In this document: piece after piece, positions 55,501-63,719 of the stretch
How positions within the stretch are numbered: position 1 is the stretch's first letter
Layout: each line of letters begins with the position of its first letter
Assembly (NCBI RefSeq): GCF_900156345.1
Contig: NZ_FTPP01000001.1
Span: 682,001-746,000, forward strand
Reading direction: 5' to 3'
Length of the DNA stretch: 64,000 nt
Origin: Pontibacter indicus
GTDB taxonomy: Bacteria; Bacteroidota; Bacteroidia; Cytophagales; Hymenobacteraceae
Program-made: the position numbers and the translations under genes
Notes under the pieces: model-generated
Seen by the model: only the letters and a program-made list of their open reading frames with translations
Databases searched by the model: none
What the model was told of the DNA's origin: nothing

Positions 55501-55731
55501 CGCGAAGTGCGCTTAGAGTATAACCTGCCCAAATCGCTGCTCGCCAGGACCAGGTTCATCAACGGCGCCAGTGTGGCCCTTTATGGTCGCGATCTGGCCA
55601 TGCTTACCAAGTTCCCGATCTTCGATCCGGAGACGGCCGCGCTGAATGGCGGCACCATTATGCCGGGTGTGGAAATGGGGCAGATGCCTTCTACCAGAAC
55701 CTTTGGTATGAACGTAACCCTGCAGCTTTAA
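52531..55731 (+). CDS. SusC/RagA family TonB-linked outer-membrane receptor
   Basis: A 1066-residue receptor from the ATG at 52531. Signal peptide ending VAVAQ, CarboxypepD_reg-like domain (VQGKVTDEQGSGLPGASVAVKG), TonB plug (VVVTALGIEREEKALGYATQ, with the Sus-type TALGI box) and a 22-strand barrel. Imports a polymer or its fragment together with the SusD lipoprotein encoded next. No glycoside hydrolase is next to it; two phosphoesterases are. A weak hairpin lies between SusC and SusD. Confidence 0.96.
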   Translation: MIAMLVRTFTLFTRQLPALLLLLLCCQVAVAQSLSVQGKVTDEQGSGLPGASVAVKGTTNGTITDGNGNYKLEVRSSDDVLVVSFIGYLAQELPVGSRDFINIQLQPNQNQLNEVVVTALGIEREEKALGYATQTVTGESLSNARSNNFASALSGKVAGLTLVSPGSGPVNSTRISLRGDNSLSPNGNNALIILDGVPMNSGLTSSGVDNAYGAGSGNDIPVDFGNGIADINPDDIESITVLKGPSAAALYGSRAANGVLIITTKSGSNRRKGLGVTVNSNFSINDVLQWPDYQYEYGQGTHDLNKEGQPYYSYHVSEDGKNTGGTSSAYGPKFDGQYFYQYDPTLEGQSAERQLWRPYKDNIKGFFRTGSTITNSVAVDGGNERASARASLTHSKNEWIMPNTGFERMTAALSLNYNVSDKLKLNSKINFTHKKSDNLPGTGYSNQSIAYFMIFQNPNVDLAWYEPRWKKGKEQLEQIHPFSSYIDNPYVIAYEMTNAMNNYATVGNLSATYEFSPKLDLLVRSALTTRQEDRAQRRPFNSANFPFGYYKEQSIFDYEINNDFLVTYKEKLGSDIDIRTSFGGNIRREKYRLTNGVLDGLVIPGVYKLSNGLSNPMMTTSHANKHVNSLYGLATFSYQDKVFVDVTGRNDWSSTLPVQNNSFFYPSINSSFILSDIFMLPRQVSYAKLRLSAAKVGNDTSPYRTRKYYGQSDFAASGSVPTTLHNTEFKPELTTSYEAGLEYRLFQGRLGMDITLYQSFTENQILEIPLDPTTGYSRAVMNAGKVRNQGIELMLNATPVETSGFRWNSSVVWSKNDNKVMELAEDLGADQQVIHMGGQANIIAKVGGSTGDIYGFGFVRSPDGQIVYDKAGLPAYPAETQYIGNAYADWKAGFNNEFSYKNFRFNVLLDGQYGGIIYSQTHHKMAEQGKLKSTLMGREDGFIIGDGVVDNGDGTFSPNTVKVTPQAYYTRYYRRANVESNSFDASFLKLREVRLEYNLPKSLLARTRFINGASVALYGRDLAMLTKFPIFDPETAALNGGTIMPGVEMGQMPSTRTFGMNVTLQL

Positions 55732-55748
55732 TTTGATTCTGAAAAAAT

Positions 55749-55778
55749 AGCCTGGCCTGTGGTTTCTCAGGCCGGCTT
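55749..55778 (+). terminator. possible attenuator hairpin between susC and susD
   Basis: Stem gcctggcctg / caggccggc with a small loop and a short T-containing tail. It may lower susD relative to susC or just be an RNA-stability element. Confidence 0.45.
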
Positions 55779-55795
55779 TCTAAAGCATACATCTA

Positions 55796-57238
55796 ATGAC
55801 AACACGTATAAATAAATTCCTGGCGGTGCTGGTGGTACTGACTTGCCTTAACTCTTCCTGTACCGATGACTTTGAGGAGATTAACATCAACCCGAACCTC
55901 ATCGAGAAAATCAGTCCCGGCACATTGCTCAACCCGATCATCTATGAGGTATCGAGTTTCAACGCCACACGGAGCAATTCCTTCACGTTTGATCTGATGC
56001 AGGTAGCGCTGCCTTTTCCGAGTGCTTCGGGTGGTGTGCACCGTTACGACATTGGAGAGAGCGCCGGCAACTCGACCTGGAACACGTACTACCGCTGGCT
56101 CGCCAACATCAAGGAAATGCAGGCTGCAGCCGTGGCAGCGGAAGACCCCAACTACGAAGCGATTGCTCTGACCCTGAATGCCTGGGTCTACTCGCTGCTG
56201 ACCGACGCTTTCGGGGATGTGCCCATGGATGAGGCCTCACGTGGAGACGAGAAGATCTTCTACCCCGCCTTCAATACACAGCAGGAGGTTTATACCAAAA
56301 TACTGGCTGATCTGGACCGGGCGAACGCGCTCTACAATACTGCCGGCGGCATGGTATACGGTACGGATATTCTCTATAACAACAACGTGAGCAACTGGCA
56401 ACGCTTCACCAATTCACTGCGTCTCCGCCTGTTGCTCCGGGTGTCGAATAAGGCTGAGATGAACGCCGAGACCCGCATGGCTGAGATCGTCAACAACCCG
56501 GAGGCAAACCCGGTGTTCACCAGCAACGAGCAAGCGGCTATCCTTAAGATTACCGGTATCCCACCGCTGATTTCGCCGTGGGGCCGCGCCGTTGACTTTA
56601 GAACGGGCCGTGCCGCCTCGGCATTCTTCATCGACCACCTGAACGCGCTGAACGATCCGCGCCGACCGAAATTCTTTGGAGAGGCAACACTGACAGACGG
56701 CAAAACCAAAGTAGGTTACAAGGGCATCCCGAGTGGCTTTGACAGCAACAGCGCACAATTCGATTTTTCCCCATCCAGCCCGAACATCGCCCTGGTGACC
56801 GCCCCCATGATTGCGGTGCTGATGAGCTATGCCGAGGTAGAATTCATCAAGGCGGAGCTGGCGCAGAAAAACCTGATTGCTGCTGATGCGAAGTCGCATT
56901 ACGAGAAGGGCGTAAAGGCTGCCATTGCGCAGTGGGGGGCCGAAGTTCCGGCTGATTACTTCGAAAATCCCGCGGCTGCTTACGATGGCTCGCTTGATCG
57001 CATTATGCTGCAGAAGTACCTGGCACTGTACTTCACCGATTATCAGCAGTGGTTTGAGTACCGCCGCACGGGGCTGCCTGTGTTGCCTAAAACGGAAGGT
57101 ATGATGAACAACCAGCAAGTTCCGGTGCGCTTCCGCTACCCAGCCAACGTGCAGCAGATGAACGGCGAGAATTACACAAAAGCCGTGGAGCGCATGGGGG
57201 GTGATGACATCAACATCAAGGTATGGTGGGAAAAGTAA
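55796..57238 (+). CDS. SusD/RagB family outer-membrane lipoprotein
   Basis: A 480-residue lipoprotein (signal with lipobox LNSSC, about Cys22). The SusD-type TPR helices include EALTLNAWVYSLLTDAFGDVP, and PKTEGMMNNQQVPVRFRYP lies near the end. Binds the substrate at the surface and delivers it to the SusC barrel. 64 bp after SusC; a terminator follows. Confidence 0.95.
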   Translation: MTTRINKFLAVLVVLTCLNSSCTDDFEEININPNLIEKISPGTLLNPIIYEVSSFNATRSNSFTFDLMQVALPFPSASGGVHRYDIGESAGNSTWNTYYRWLANIKEMQAAAVAAEDPNYEAIALTLNAWVYSLLTDAFGDVPMDEASRGDEKIFYPAFNTQQEVYTKILADLDRANALYNTAGGMVYGTDILYNNNVSNWQRFTNSLRLRLLLRVSNKAEMNAETRMAEIVNNPEANPVFTSNEQAAILKITGIPPLISPWGRAVDFRTGRAASAFFIDHLNALNDPRRPKFFGEATLTDGKTKVGYKGIPSGFDSNSAQFDFSPSSPNIALVTAPMIAVLMSYAEVEFIKAELAQKNLIAADAKSHYEKGVKAAIAQWGAEVPADYFENPAAAYDGSLDRIMLQKYLALYFTDYQQWFEYRRTGLPVLPKTEGMMNNQQVPVRFRYPANVQQMNGENYTKAVERMGGDDINIKVWWEK

Positions 57239-57258
57239 AACCCCGCAAGTTATGAAAA

Positions 57259-57295
57259 CAAGGAGTCGCTGCTTGTACTAGGCGCGACTCCTTTT
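57259..57295 (+). terminator. terminator of the susCD operon
   Basis: Inverted repeat aaggagtcgc / gcgactcctt with a 14-base loop and TTTT. Lies 34 bp before the metallophosphoesterase start. Confidence 0.72.
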
Positions 57296-57328
57296 AAATT
57301 GAAACACCAATTTCAGATTGATCTAACA

Positions 57329-58852
57329 ATGTCTCAAAAAAGAAGAAGCTTTCTTAAATCTATTGGTCTGGCAGGTATGGGCCTGACGCTGGCACCGAAC
57401 CTCCTGCAAGCCAGACCGGCTATACCTGGCCGCGGCCAGGACCTGAGCACCGTTACGCTGAGCGGCAAGGTATACGCCAACGGCAAAGGTATAGCGGGCG
57501 TGTCCGTCACCGATGGCATCAATGTGGTGACGACAGACTCGGCGGGCCGCTACGAACTGCTCAGCAACGCCACGGTTGACTTCGTTTATATCTCTATCCC
57601 GCGCGGCTACGAGTTCGAAAATGAAAAAAGCATTACGCGTTTTTATAAAAAGATCGTGCCGCAGCGTGGCCGTTTTAAAGCTGACTTTGAACTGAAAAAG
57701 CTGGCGCAGGACGACACCAAGCACAACTTTGTGGTGTGGGCCGACCCGCAGATCATCTCGAAAGAAGACGCCGAGCAACTGAAGCGCGAGTCGGCACAGG
57801 ACCTGAAGCAGTTGGTGGGCAGCTACCCACAGGAAACGCTCTTTCATGGCATCGGATGCGGCGACCTGGTGTGGGACAAGTTCGATCTGTTTGACGATTA
57901 CCAGGAAGCCCTGGCCATTGCCGGTATCCCTTTTTTCCAGGTGATCGGCAACCACGACATGAACCTGGACGCCCGCACCGACGAGGGCTCTACCGAAAAA
58001 TTCAAAGAGCTCTTCGGGCCGACCTATTATTCTTTCAACAGGGGAGAGGTGCACTACGTGGTGCTGGATGATGTGTTCTTTATTGGCACAGCTAAGAAAT
58101 ACATCGGTTACCTGACCGAGCGACAGCTGGCCTGGCTGGAGCAGGATTTGGCTACCGTGAAGCCGGGATCCACGGTGGTGGTGAGCCTGCACATACCGGC
58201 CTATACCCGCCAGCACGAGCGCAACAAAGAAAAGGAGCCTTCTTTGGGAGGGGTGGTATCGAATCGGAAGGAGCTTTATCGTTTGCTGCAGCCTTACAAA
58301 GCGCACATTATGTCGGGGCATACGCACTTCAACGAGAAGGTGTTTGAGGGCGACAACATCATCGAACACGTGCACGGCACGGTATGCGGCGCCTGGTGGA
58401 CGGGCCCGATCTGCTACGACGGTACGCCGAGCGGCTACGGCGTGTATGAAGTAAACGGAAGCGAACTGCAATGGTACTACAAATCAACTGGCCTGCCGAA
58501 AGAGCAGCAGCTGCGGGTATACCCGGTGGGCGCTGTGGCTGCTAAGCCGGAACATGTAGCGGTGAACGTTTGGAACTGGGACCCCAACTGGAAAGTGGAG
58601 TGGCTGGAAGACGGCAAGCGCAAGGGTGAGATGGCGCGCGAAACCGGTCTGGACCCGCTGTCGGTGCAGCTGCACGAAGGAGCTGCCAAACCCAACAGGC
58701 ATAAGTGGATAGAGCCACAGCCTACCGATCACCTTTTCTTTGCCAAACCATCTCCCGGAGCCTCCAAAATCACGGTGCAGGTAACCGACCGCTTTGGTAA
58801 CGTGTTTCGGGATGAGCTGCAACTTGCCAAGTTGGAAAGTGTAGTGCGTTGA
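57329..58852 (+). CDS. Tat-exported calcineurin-like metallophosphoesterase
   Basis: 507 residues from the ATG at 57329 (a TTG start upstream is less likely). Signal with RRSFLKSIGLAGMG (Tat). N-terminal CarboxypepD-like domain (VTLSGKVYANGKGIAGVSV), then the metallophosphatase core with WADPQ, GCGDLVWD, GNHDMN, SLHIPAY and GHTHFNE, and a C-terminal domain. All metal ligands are present. The position after SusCD suggests hydrolysis of an imported phosphoester. Confidence 0.93.
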   Translation: MSQKRRSFLKSIGLAGMGLTLAPNLLQARPAIPGRGQDLSTVTLSGKVYANGKGIAGVSVTDGINVVTTDSAGRYELLSNATVDFVYISIPRGYEFENEKSITRFYKKIVPQRGRFKADFELKKLAQDDTKHNFVVWADPQIISKEDAEQLKRESAQDLKQLVGSYPQETLFHGIGCGDLVWDKFDLFDDYQEALAIAGIPFFQVIGNHDMNLDARTDEGSTEKFKELFGPTYYSFNRGEVHYVVLDDVFFIGTAKKYIGYLTERQLAWLEQDLATVKPGSTVVVSLHIPAYTRQHERNKEKEPSLGGVVSNRKELYRLLQPYKAHIMSGHTHFNEKVFEGDNIIEHVHGTVCGAWWTGPICYDGTPSGYGVYEVNGSELQWYYKSTGLPKEQQLRVYPVGAVAAKPEHVAVNVWNWDPNWKVEWLEDGKRKGEMARETGLDPLSVQLHEGAAKPNRHKWIEPQPTDHLFFAKPSPGASKITVQVTDRFGNVFRDELQLAKLESVVR

Positions 58853-58941
58853 GGACTATTTTGCCACTACACCTGATGCTTAATTCAAAGCTTTTTAGGT
58901 ATAGCACGTGATGGCCTTATACCTATCATTTTACAGCAAGT

Positions 58942-58973
58942 ATATGCCAGAGCTCTTCGGGGTTCTGGCATAT
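58942..58973 (+). terminator. probable terminator of the metallophosphoesterase gene
   Basis: 10-bp perfect arms atatgccaga / tctggcatat with a 12-base loop and TTTGTT after it. Confidence 0.6.
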
Positions 58974-59105
58974 TTGTTAAACCTGGTAGCTGACCGGGTT
59001 TTTCAGTACAGGCATAGACCCCAAGTCTTCATTCAGCATCAAGCTATACCTGAAAAGAATGAGCTAAGGCAGCAGTGCCATCAGGAGATTGCTATATTTA
59101 CGGAG

Positions 59106-59169
59106 CTATACCTATACCTATACCTATACCTATACCTATACCTATACCTATACCTATACCTATACCTAT
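59106..59169 (+). repeat. hexanucleotide tandem repeat (CTATAC)10 against a start codon
   Basis: Ten perfect CTATAC units plus CTAT. The last unit merges with the start codon of the endonuclease-family gene (..CCTATG). It occupies exactly the place where a ribosome-binding region is expected, and the minus strand reads as a tandem of the AGGTATAG motif core. Such runs are prone to slippage. Confidence 0.97.
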
Positions 59170-60019
59170 GCGTCTGCTCTCTCCATACCTGCTCTTCTGC
59201 AGCGGCCTCTTTCTGCTGACAGCCTGTGCGCCCACTTCCCGACAAGCGAAACCCATCACTGAATCGGAGTCCGCCATTTCGCAACTTCGTGTCATGAGTT
59301 ATAACATTCGCCATGCAAATCCTCCCAGCAAAAAAGGGGTGATAGAGCTGGAAACAATTGCGGAGGTGATCCGGAAGGAAGCAGTTGATTTGGTGGCTTT
59401 GCAGGAGGTGGACGTACACATTGCACGTTCAGGAAACGTTGATCAGGCGGAAGCACTGGCACAGCTGCTCGGCATGCACTACTACTTTGCGAAGGCCATC
59501 GATTTTGGAGGCGGGGAGTATGGCGTGGCCATCTTGTCGCGCTACCCACTGACGGATACCCGGAAAGTGACGCTGCCCGAGGAAGCCGAACCGGAAGCGG
59601 AGGACCGCGTGCTGGCGCTTGCCACCGTGCAATTGCCGGGAGGGCAGCGCGTTCGTTTTGGCAGCACCCACCTCGATGTGCTGAGCGGTGCCAACCGCCT
59701 GCAGCAGGTACAGACCATCAATGCCATCGCCGCAGCGGAGAAACTGCCCTTCATCCTGGCAGGCGACCTCAACGACCATCCCGACAGTCCCGCCATGGCC
59801 GCCCTCGACCAGGCCTTTCAGCGTAGCTGCGTATCCGGTTGTGAGCCCACTTTCCCGCAGGACAAGCCCGACCGCATCATCGATTACATCGTCTTTTCGC
59901 GAGCCTCCAACCTAAAAGTTCTATCGCACAACGTGGTGCCGGAAAGCTACGCCTCCGACCACCGGCCTGTTGTGGCGGTGTTCGAGCTCTCCGCTAACCC
60001 TGGTTCACCTAATCGTTAA
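59168..60019 (+). CDS. endonuclease/exonuclease/phosphatase family lipoprotein
   Basis: 283 residues from the ATG at 59168, whose signal peptide has a lipobox TACA (Cys19). The frame extends upstream through the hexamer run (read Pro-Ile many times) to 59075, but no normal signal peptide begins there. Catalytic residues of the EEP fold: MSYNIRHAN (Asn), ALQEVDVH (Glu), LAGDLNDHP (Asp, Asn) and SDHRPVVA (Asp, His). May cut nucleic acids, phosphodiesters or sphingomyelin-like lipids outside the cytoplasm. Overlaps the convergent serine hydrolase gene by 11 bp. Confidence 0.93.
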   Translation: MRLLSPYLLFCSGLFLLTACAPTSRQAKPITESESAISQLRVMSYNIRHANPPSKKGVIELETIAEVIRKEAVDLVALQEVDVHIARSGNVDQAEALAQLLGMHYYFAKAIDFGGGEYGVAILSRYPLTDTRKVTLPEEAEPEAEDRVLALATVQLPGGQRVRFGSTHLDVLSGANRLQQVQTINAIAAAEKLPFILAGDLNDHPDSPAMAALDQAFQRSCVSGCEPTFPQDKPDRIIDYIVFSRASNLKVLSHNVVPESYASDHRPVVAVFELSANPGSPNR

Positions 60020-61331
60020 TGGCCAGTTGCTCCGCTCCGGTCGGCCAGCTTTCCATGGAAAGGATTTTCTCTTTCAGGGCATTGCTCACTTCATCGGCAA
60101 TGCGGTTAGGGGAGCGGTTGTAACGGGTGTTGGCCAGCACGACAAAGCTGTACTCGTCGTTCACCCGCGAGAGCACAGCCGTGGTGCCGGGCAGAGAACC
60201 GTAGTGGGTCCAGGTCTCGCCACCAAAATAAGTAGCCTGCAACAGGTTGTCTTCGATCAGATCAGGTATAGCCGGATTGCGGTCAATCAGGGCCATGAAG
60301 CGCATCAGGTCGCCCGTGCTCGACAGCCAGCCGCCATGCGCATCCATACGGGCCATGTTATAGGTATAGGGGTCGTATTCTTCCTGGTAGTATGTCACCT
60401 CTCCTGGTACCTGCTGAGCCATGGAATCCCCGGCGATCCGCATCCCAATAATCTTGGCCGGAAGCAGTACTTCTTCTTGTATGAAATCCTGGTAAGGTTT
60501 ACTTGTCACTTTTTCGATCACCCGCCCCAGGATGCTGTAACCCAGGTTGGAATAAGCAACGGTAGAGCCAGGTTCGTGCTCCAGCACCCGGTGGAGCACC
60601 TCCTCTGTGATGATTTCCCTAGCCGTCGCGGCACGATCGACCAGCATCGGATCACCTCCGCTGTTCGTTAGCCCGGAGGTATGTATGAGTAATTGGTAAA
60701 CGGTGATCTGAGCGATGTTGGGGTCAGCAACTGGTTCGGGGAATTCATCAGCCAGAATTCCTTCGGGGCCGAATACTTTGTCTGCCAACGTCAGTTTGCC
60801 GTCCTGGATCAGTTTGAGAATGCCGGCGCTCGTGATGGGTTTGGACAGGCTGGCGATCCGGAACAGGCTTTGGTCGCTCACCAGTTGCCCTTTTTCTTTA
60901 TCGGCATAGCCGTAGCTTCTGACAAAAACTGGCTCCCCGTTTCGGGTGATGGAGACCGCCAGTCCCGGCACGTCGTAGCGCTGCATGATGCCGTCCAGTG
61001 TTTCGTCAAAATCCATGTAGGCAGAGCCCGGAATCGCCTGCTGTTGTACAACGCTTCCGTCTGGGGTAATGACATTGTAATAGATGCTGCGCTGTGTTAC
61101 AGTACTTTCGAGGTTACTGCTAAACTGTGATGCTGTAGGGGAGAGGTATACCATCCCGCCCGTTGTAGACGCGACGGCAGCCGACTGTTGCGTGGCACTT
61201 TTTGGAGCGAACGAGAAAGAGAATAAACCTGTCTCCAGTAATCTGGTCTGTGGATGAGTAGGTCTTATGATTCCGGCCTGGCATGCAAACATGCAAAGCA
61301 GAAGCAGGGCGACACACAACCTTCTGCACAT
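60009..61331 (-). CDS. serine hydrolase of the beta-lactamase family
   Basis: A 440-residue exported protein (signal with LLLLCMFAC). SxxK in ASLSKPITSAGI, YxN in AYSNLGYSILG and a third motif HYGSLPGT. A sibling of the gene at 27541 but longer at the N-terminus by about 90 residues of low complexity. Convergent overlap with the endonuclease-family gene. Confidence 0.92.
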   Translation of the reverse strand: MCRRLCVALLLLCMFACQAGIIRPTHPQTRLLETGLFSFSFAPKSATQQSAAVASTTGGMVYLSPTASQFSSNLESTVTQRSIYYNVITPDGSVVQQQAIPGSAYMDFDETLDGIMQRYDVPGLAVSITRNGEPVFVRSYGYADKEKGQLVSDQSLFRIASLSKPITSAGILKLIQDGKLTLADKVFGPEGILADEFPEPVADPNIAQITVYQLLIHTSGLTNSGGDPMLVDRAATAREIITEEVLHRVLEHEPGSTVAYSNLGYSILGRVIEKVTSKPYQDFIQEEVLLPAKIIGMRIAGDSMAQQVPGEVTYYQEEYDPYTYNMARMDAHGGWLSSTGDLMRFMALIDRNPAIPDLIEDNLLQATYFGGETWTHYGSLPGTTAVLSRVNDEYSFVVLANTRYNRSPNRIADEVSNALKEKILSMESWPTGAEQLAIND

Positions 61332-61872
61332 ACTTTGTAATTGGTAATGGGTACTAAAATCGTATGGAGTAGCGCAGGCCTTGGAAATTGCATAACCAGG
61401 ACTGAGCCTTTTTCATAGTGCAGGTATGGGAGCGGTCGATTGGATGGCCAGCGGGCCGTAATTCTTTTGCTAATTTAAATTATGTTTAGTTTTGAAACAA
61501 AATAAAATTAAATACGTGATTGCACTATTTTTATAGTATTTACTTGTTTTTAAGATCAGTTTCGTGATGGCCCGATTAGGAAAGGGAAGCTTTAAGAGAT
61601 TCTTTTTCTGAATACGCCTTATAAATTGGAATCCATTTTTAAAATAAAATTGGCTTTGTTAGCCCAACTAAACTGAAATTAGCTAATCATTCAATAAGTA
61701 TTAGCTCTGCAACTTGCGGGGAATTGATGGTGCGTTATATAGGGTTTTTGATATTAAACTATTGGATATTATTTAGGTGATTCGACAACTGAGGGTTGGT
61801 AAAAAATATGATAAGGAATAGTCTCTGATCAAAAAGCAAAGGAGAAATTTTACTAAGAGATCAATCCACCAC
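61332..61872. other. 541-bp AT-rich intergenic region
   Basis: No gene, terminator or repeat recognised; the region is notably AT-rich compared with both sides. It should hold the promoter of the serine hydrolase (minus strand). Confidence 0.6.
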
Positions 61873-61911
61873 CAAAAAATAAACCCCGCGCCTAAAGAGG
61901 CGACGGGGCTT
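61873..61911 (-). terminator. terminator of the DUF5723 gene
   Basis: Minus-strand stem gccccgtcgcc / ggcgcggggt with a small loop and T-rich tail. It begins about 25 bp after the stop of the gene at 61934. Confidence 0.85.
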
Positions 61912-61933
61912 GATGAGGCTCCTACGATTAAAC

Positions 61934-63463
61934 TTAATTCGGCTGTTGGGTAGTTGCCGGAGATGTTTTCTGCTCTTTTGGGTTGCGCTGCAGGAGAGGC
62001 AATAACGACATACCTACATAGGCGTTGGCGCCGTAAGGCTTGCCCAGGTTGAGCGCCCCACCAATGTTGTCGGAGCCAACGTAAAAGTTCAGGAAACGCA
62101 CCATCGCACCCACTGTCAGTACAGAGTAGTTGTTTTGAAGCGCCACGGGCATGGCCACCTCAAACTTTTTGAACTCGGCACGTGGTGTGATGGCAAAAAG
62201 CGAATTTTGGCGCATCCCGATTGCATTGCGGCCACGTACGCCCTGGATCAGCGTGGCGTTAGCGTATAGACGGTTAGACAGTCGATAATCTACATTGATG
62301 TTGAGGGCAGTAGGCAAAGCGGCTCGAAAAGAAGTCTGCTTCTCGTTTTCACTTACATCCATTTGTCCGTTCAGGTAGTCGAGCATTTCCTCTGTCGTTT
62401 CAGCATCCCCTATTTCAGAAAGGTTCACCTCTTTGTTGGTACGCGTCACGTCATAGGCCCATACCAGCTCCGGGTTATTGTAGTGGATGCTACCAATGTC
62501 CATCAGCGACACAGCTAACCGGTATTTGTACTTGTTTTGCTCGCGGTCTGTGAACTGCTGTCCGTTGCGTGTAATTTGATAATCCGGGTTGTTGGTACGG
62601 TACTCGTAGGTAAAGCCCAGATCGGTGCCCCATCCGCTGCCGGCACTCTTTCCGCCCAGCAGTAAGCCGAGCAGATCGCCGCTTTCGGCTGCATCGAAAT
62701 CCGGCATGGCGGCATAACCATAGCGAGCGTGTACTTTATCCAGCTTTACCACATACGCTGCTTCGTCACTGCCCTCTACCATCCTCTCCTCAGCCTGCAG
62801 GTCTGTATCTTCGAGGTTCAGGAAAGCGGCTGAGCCACCGTTGAGGCGCTTCAGGGTTATACCTGCTTTTACGAAATGTGGTCCCTGGTCTAACACGACA
62901 CGGGCATAGCTCAAACCAAGCTCCGAAAACACATTGGCATTCAGGTTCATGTTGTTGCCGGTATAAGGTTTGTATAGGAAGCTGTCGTCTTCTCCGTCCG
63001 CTACTTTATAAAGACGGGCCACTTCTTCTGACAGGTTATTCGCCTGTGCGGCGGCGCGTACGCGCGTTGTTACCGCTATGCTGTGCAGGGGGCTTAGCTG
63101 CCACGTAAACGCCGGACCTCTGAAGTCAGCACCGGCCATCACGAGCTTTTGTTTGCCATTGAGGTTCTCCTGGATATACTCGCTCTTAAATTCCTCTCCC
63201 TTACGTGCCAGCTTTAATAGCGACATTGGCGCATCGTAGCGCAGGTAGTTGTTTGTAGCTCCAAACTCAGCTGAAAATAAGCTCAGGTAGAACTTATGGC
63301 GCGAGTCGGCAATGGCGGAAGGGTTGGTGTAGAGACTGTTGGTACCGGCAAAATTGCTGCTGGCTATACCTAGCTGTTGTGCCTGTGCTGTTTCAGGCAG
63401 TAAGGTCTGGGCAAACAGACCAAGACCAAGGGCAATTTTAACTGCGTAGATGTTTCGTTTCAT
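61934..63463 (-). CDS. DUF5723 family outer-membrane protein
   Basis: 509 residues from the ATG at 63463 (MKRNIYAVKI), signal peptide ending TAQA. Typical start of the mature part is LGIASSNFAGTNSLYTNPSAIADSRHK, then a long beta-barrel with many aromatic-ended strands and a final LLPLLQRNPKEQ. Conserved in Bacteroidota with no known function, likely a surface or outer-membrane barrel. Confidence 0.85.
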   Translation of the reverse strand: MKRNIYAVKIALGLGLFAQTLLPETAQAQQLGIASSNFAGTNSLYTNPSAIADSRHKFYLSLFSAEFGATNNYLRYDAPMSLLKLARKGEEFKSEYIQENLNGKQKLVMAGADFRGPAFTWQLSPLHSIAVTTRVRAAAQANNLSEEVARLYKVADGEDDSFLYKPYTGNNMNLNANVFSELGLSYARVVLDQGPHFVKAGITLKRLNGGSAAFLNLEDTDLQAEERMVEGSDEAAYVVKLDKVHARYGYAAMPDFDAAESGDLLGLLLGGKSAGSGWGTDLGFTYEYRTNNPDYQITRNGQQFTDREQNKYKYRLAVSLMDIGSIHYNNPELVWAYDVTRTNKEVNLSEIGDAETTEEMLDYLNGQMDVSENEKQTSFRAALPTALNINVDYRLSNRLYANATLIQGVRGRNAIGMRQNSLFAITPRAEFKKFEVAMPVALQNNYSVLTVGAMVRFLNFYVGSDNIGGALNLGKPYGANAYVGMSLLPLLQRNPKEQKTSPATTQQPN

Positions 63464-63663
63464 GCAAAGCGAATAAGGGTGGGTGAAAGGAGTGATTATG
63501 CTGTAAATCATAGCCCGGAAAGGCGTACGTAGGTATAGGTATTCGTAAGCGCAACAGGTAGTTGCTTAATTATACATAGAAAAAACAATATTTTTATTGG
63601 AGTGGCGGCAAAGGTAGTATGGCAGATTCGAAGTGCCAATACCTAAGTTTGGGTATTTGGTGA

Positions 63664-63698
63664 AAAAAAAATCCCCTTCAGTCTGAAGGGGATTTTGG
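63664..63698 (-). terminator. terminator of the gamma-glutamyltranspeptidase gene
   Basis: Perfect 13-bp stem aaaatccccttca / tgaaggggatttt with a 3-base loop; poly-T on the minus strand. Confidence 0.93.
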
Positions 63699-63719
63699 TC
63701 TGTAGACAGATATGAAAAA

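Noticed and set aside
57323..58471. 382-residue open frame on the minus strand
   Set aside because: It lies antisense to the metallophosphoesterase, which has intact motifs; the product has no recognisable features and reflects GC-rich third positions.
59075..59167. N-terminal (Pro-Ile)n extension of the endonuclease-family protein
   Set aside because: It is the translation of the hexamer run; the ATG at 59168 gives a normal lipoprotein signal peptide.
59106..59169. CRISPR array
   Set aside because: Units are 6 bp without spacers; a simple sequence repeat.
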